In this document: positions 61,482 through 64,000 of the stretch, in pieces | Position numbering within the stretch: position 1 is the first letter of the stretch | How the letters are laid out: each line of letters starts with the position of its first letter | Assembly (NCBI GenBank): GCA_036960375.1 | Contig: JBALVY010000005.1 | Span: forward strand, 62,001-126,000 | Direction of reading: 5' to 3' | DNA length: 64,000 bases | DNA from: CAWVSB01 sp036960375 | Lineage (GTDB): Bacteria; Pseudomonadota; Gammaproteobacteria; Pseudomonadales; CAWVSB01 | Program-made: the position numbers and the translations under genes | The notes under the pieces: model-generated | Seen by the model: only the letters and a program-made list of their open reading frames with translations | Told to the model about the DNA's origin: nothing | Databases searched by the model: none

Positions 61482-64000
61482 GTGGATACACGTTCCCAAG
61501 CCATCAGCGTTGAAGCACAAATGTTTTCCCGGATCACCCTGGCTACGAGCGCCTTATTTTTATGCGTTGGCTTGCTGTCCTTCGTCATGTGGCTATTATA
61601 CAAAAGCCCGGTGGCCGAGGGTCTTAGCATACTCATCGGCCCCATACTGCTGCCCATTTCCTTGATCTCGCATTTGCAGGCACGTCGGGGCAATATTGAA
61701 TTGGCCGCAAGAATGATGGCGACCGTTTGGTATTTTATCTCTGTCGGTATGATCGTGGTAGGCGAACGTTTGTATGGAATACTGATTGTAACCGCAACTA
61801 TGCCGGTGTTGATGACCATGCCCTTTGTGTCTCAGCGCCTGTTCAAGGTGCTTATCTTGATCTCCATCGCGCTGATTGTAATGGGCAGTGTCGGGGCAAT
61901 GTTTCCTCCGGTGATTACTCCTACCGTCCCGGACCACATAATCGCCTACGTGCAGTCAGGGGCTACCGCGATAATCAGTTGTGTGGTCATGATGGCGATC
62001 TGGCTAGTCAGTGGCCGCCTGAAAGCCGTGTCGACGGGCATGGCTGAGGCGATAACCGCCCTGCAAGAGTCAGAAAAATCCCTGGAATTGAAAGTTGAGG
62101 AGCGCACTTCGGAATTAGCCCAAGCCTTTGGTGAAATGTCTGATCTGAATGAAATCGCCACTATTGTTAACTCCACACTCGACGTGGACATGGTAAAGAA
62201 CACCATATATAAAGGCCTTCAGCGGCTGTTTAAATTTGACCAGATGGGCGTTTTCCTGCTGCGTAACGATGGCGAGCGGCTCTACCTGGCATTGGAGGCC
62301 GGGGTTCCTTTTCCCCCTGAGCTTGACCAGATGCTGACGACCGACGGCCTGCCCTTGGACGCCGCAGACAGCTTTATCGCTGCCTCAGTGGTCAAGCAGG
62401 AGACAGTTTATATCGCCCAAGTGACCGATGAGGGAGTAGCCAGCTCCGGCGTCAGTGACAAGCTCCTCTATAACAACAGCCCTATGCAATCCTTTCTGCT
62501 GTGTCCCCTGGTTATCCAGAACAAAGCGGTGGGCACTATCTTCTTTGTGGGCACCGAACAGAGCTTTGAACTGGATGAAGACGATATCCAGTCAATCGGC
62601 CGCTATGTGACCCAGCTGGGCACCGCGATCCAGAACGCCCAGCTGCTGCAGTCAGCAACCGAGGCGCGGGCCGAGGCGGAGACTGCCAACGAGACCAAGG
62701 GTACTTTTCTTGCCAATATGAGTCATGAAATCCGCACGCCGATGAACGCCATCATCGGCCTGACCGGACTGTGCCTGGATACGGATCTGAATCCCAAGCA
62801 GGAAGACTATCTGACCAAGGTTGATGGCGCCGCTAATGCCTTGCGTACAATCATCGATGACATTCTCGACTTTTCAAAGCTGGAAGCTGGCAAGTTTGAG
62901 TTTGAGAATATTCCATTTTCGCTCAATGAGGTGCTAGATAACCTGGCGACCATCTGCATGGTGCGCTGTCAGGACAAGCATTTGGAGTTGGTGTTTCAAC
63001 GTGATCCGAGCTTGCCCGACACGCTTACCGGTGACCCGACCCGTTTGGGTCAGATACTGATCAATCTTGCGGGCAACGCCATTAAATTCACCGAGCAAGG
63101 GCAGATTGTTGTCGAGGTCAGACAGGTCAGACAGGTCGGACAGACGGACGATAAAGTCTCAGTGAAATTCGATGTGCGCGACAGTGGTATTGGCATGAAT
63201 GAAGAACAGTTGGGGCGCATGTTCCAATCCTTCTCTCAGGCCGACAGCACCATTAGTCGCCAGTATGGCGGTACCGGTCTGGGTCTGGCAATTTCCCAGC
63301 AGTTGACTGAGATGATGGGGGGCTTGATTGAAATCAACAGCGAGCCCGGGGTCGGCAGCAGCTTTCACTTTACACTGGACTTTGATATCGCCGACATCGC
63401 CGTTGATACCCTGTTGCATGATGACGCGCCGGAGGGGCTTAACGTGCTGGTGGTGGATGACAATGAAGCGTCGCGGGACATCCTGCAGGAATATCTGTTG
63501 TCTTTTGCCTACACGGCGACGCTAGCCGAAAGTGGCGAGCAGGCTCTGGCTATCATGCAGTCGGGGCATGAATTCGATCTGGTGTTACTGGACTGGATGA
63601 TGCCGGGCATGACGGGGCTGGATGTGGCTCTTGCGATTCGCGATTTCAAGAATCCACCGAAAGTTGTGTTGCTCTCTTCCTGGAACATGCCCAGTAGCGA
63701 GCACCAGGCAATGGTAGATGCTTTTCTTGCAAAACCGGTCAAACCATCGGCACTGCTCGACACTATTATGATTGCCTATGGCAAGCAAGTTGTGAAGAGA
63801 AAGCGGACTCTTGGACGGTCTGCCGGGCCGGAAGACCTGGTGTCGATTCGGGGTGCGAGGGTGCTGGTCGTCGATGATTCAGACATTAACCTGCAAATAG
63901 CCTGTGAGTTACTGGACAAGATTCCGCTGGTTCATGATACCGCCAGTGATGGGGAAGAGGCGGTCGAGATGGTGATGGCAAACCAGTATGACTGCGTGCT
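61482..64000 (+). CDS. Hybrid sensor histidine kinase with GAF and receiver domains (partial, 3' end outside window)
   Basis: The frame is open from the GTG at 61482 to the window edge (839 codons seen). The order is an N-terminal membrane sensor of about six helices (residues 17-190), a coiled linker, a GAF domain (about 230-385) and a HisKA domain with His415 in NMSHEIRTPMN. A HATPase_c domain follows with NAIKFTE, DSGIGM and GGTGLGLAIS. A first receiver has Asp704 in VLLDWMMPG, and a second receiver (VLVVDDSDIN) has just begun. AGAGG lies before the start. A VRQ-coding 9-bp tandem repeat sits inside the ATPase domain. The adjacent divergent receiver gene is a likely partner. Confidence 0.9.
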   Translation, partial: MDTRSQAISVEAQMFSRITLATSALFLCVGLLSFVMWLLYKSPVAEGLSILIGPILLPISLISHLQARRGNIELAARMMATVWYFISVGMIVVGERLYGILIVTATMPVLMTMPFVSQRLFKVLILISIALIVMGSVGAMFPPVITPTVPDHIIAYVQSGATAIISCVVMMAIWLVSGRLKAVSTGMAEAITALQESEKSLELKVEERTSELAQAFGEMSDLNEIATIVNSTLDVDMVKNTIYKGLQRLFKFDQMGVFLLRNDGERLYLALEAGVPFPPELDQMLTTDGLPLDAADSFIAASVVKQETVYIAQVTDEGVASSGVSDKLLYNNSPMQSFLLCPLVIQNKAVGTIFFVGTEQSFELDEDDIQSIGRYVTQLGTAIQNAQLLQSATEARAEAETANETKGTFLANMSHEIRTPMNAIIGLTGLCLDTDLNPKQEDYLTKVDGAANALRTIIDDILDFSKLEAGKFEFENIPFSLNEVLDNLATICMVRCQDKHLELVFQRDPSLPDTLTGDPTRLGQILINLAGNAIKFTEQGQIVVEVRQVRQVGQTDDKVSVKFDVRDSGIGMNEEQLGRMFQSFSQADSTISRQYGGTGLGLAISQQLTEMMGGLIEINSEPGVGSSFHFTLDFDIADIAVDTLLHDDAPEGLNVLVVDDNEASRDILQEYLLSFAYTATLAESGEQALAIMQSGHEFDLVLLDWMMPGMTGLDVALAIRDFKNPPKVVLLSSWNMPSSEHQAMVDAFLAKPVKPSALLDTIMIAYGKQVVKRKRTLGRSAGPEDLVSIRGARVLVVDDSDINLQIACELLDKIPLVHDTASDGEEAVEMVMANQYDCV
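63117..63143 (+). repeat. In-frame 9-bp tandem repeat in the hybrid kinase
   Basis: GTCAGACAG is repeated three times (the third copy reads GTCGGACAG), coding Val-Arg-Gln, Val-Arg-Gln, Val-Gly-Gln between the N-box and G1 box of the HATPase domain. The unit length keeps the reading frame, so copy-number change would alter only loop length. Confidence 0.8.

Noticed and set aside
61596..62047. Several 100-codon frames on both strands within the hybrid kinase membrane region
   Set aside because: The plus-strand frame from 61482 is continuous through GAF, HisKA and HATPase motifs, so these are shadows.
1..64000. CRISPR arrays, prophage, toxin-antitoxin or defence systems
   Set aside because: No regularly spaced repeats, phage structural genes, integrases or recognisable defence proteins were found on either strand.

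Overview
The window reads as chromosomal DNA of a free-living, aerobic, probably marine gammaproteobacterium. Several gene orders match Pseudomonas and Cellvibrionales-type relatives: holB-pilZ-tatD, tRNA-Leu followed by tig-clpP-clpX-lon-hupB-ppiD, ETF-QO divergent from etfBA, prmB-aroC, ccmABCDEFGHI, and smc-zipA-ligA. GTG and TTG starts are common. I see no rRNA, CRISPR array, prophage, transposase or integrase. Taxonomy is inferred from synteny and protein character only.

Layout. 1-3.1 kb: the 3' part of holB, then pilZ, tatD and a compact GH84 glycosidase whose start overlaps tatD; a near-ideal CRP/Vfr palindrome covers the holB stop codon. 3.3-13.7 kb: tRNA-Leu(UAG) and the protein quality-control block (tig, clpP, clpX, lon, hupB, ppiD), then a short ACT-type serA and a DUF1285 gene. 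A sigma-32 type promoter lies before lon. 13.8-17.5 kb: the electron-transfer-flavoprotein system (ETF-QO, etfB, etfA). 17.5-28 kb: an EamA transporter, htpG with its own sigma-32 type promoter, gpsA, sixA, an alpha/beta hydrolase, folE, prmB, aroC, an MFS permease, two unrecognised small genes and a GcvR-like ACT protein. 28.3-33 kb: quinone oxidoreductase, glutathione peroxidase, a divergent SDR, mdh and ttcA. 33-40.2 kb: the complete cytochrome c maturation system, interrupted between ccmB and ccmC by a 37-codon opposite-strand membrane-peptide ORF. 40.4-46.9 kb: smc, zipA, ligA.

From about 47 kb the content becomes more accessory. 47.3-52 kb holds a tightly coupled three-gene operon for a CoA-dependent 2-oxoacid:ferredoxin oxidoreductase (fused gamma-alpha subunit, beta subunit, and a GltD-like FAD/NAD/Fe-S electron partner). 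GDPD and histidine-phosphatase genes follow, divergently arranged. 53.6-57.5 kb holds a Rieske oxygenase, an acetoacetate-decarboxylase-family protein, an SDR and an extended-SDR epimerase, which together look like a catabolic cluster for a steroid-like or terpenoid-like substrate. An alkylsulfatase-like metallo-beta-lactamase-fold gene follows, bracketed by imperfect 41-bp direct repeats. The window ends with pbpG, a one-TM hypothetical protein, a stand-alone receiver protein and the 5' part of a large hybrid histidine kinase.

Most of the window is housekeeping. The parts most worth a second look are the 2-oxoacid oxidoreductase operon, the Rieske/ADC/SDR cluster with its candidate operator, the repeat-flanked MBL gene, the membrane-peptide ORF inside the ccm locus, and the CRP/Vfr palindrome before pilZ. 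No search was run, so every family assignment comes from reading motifs and gene order.
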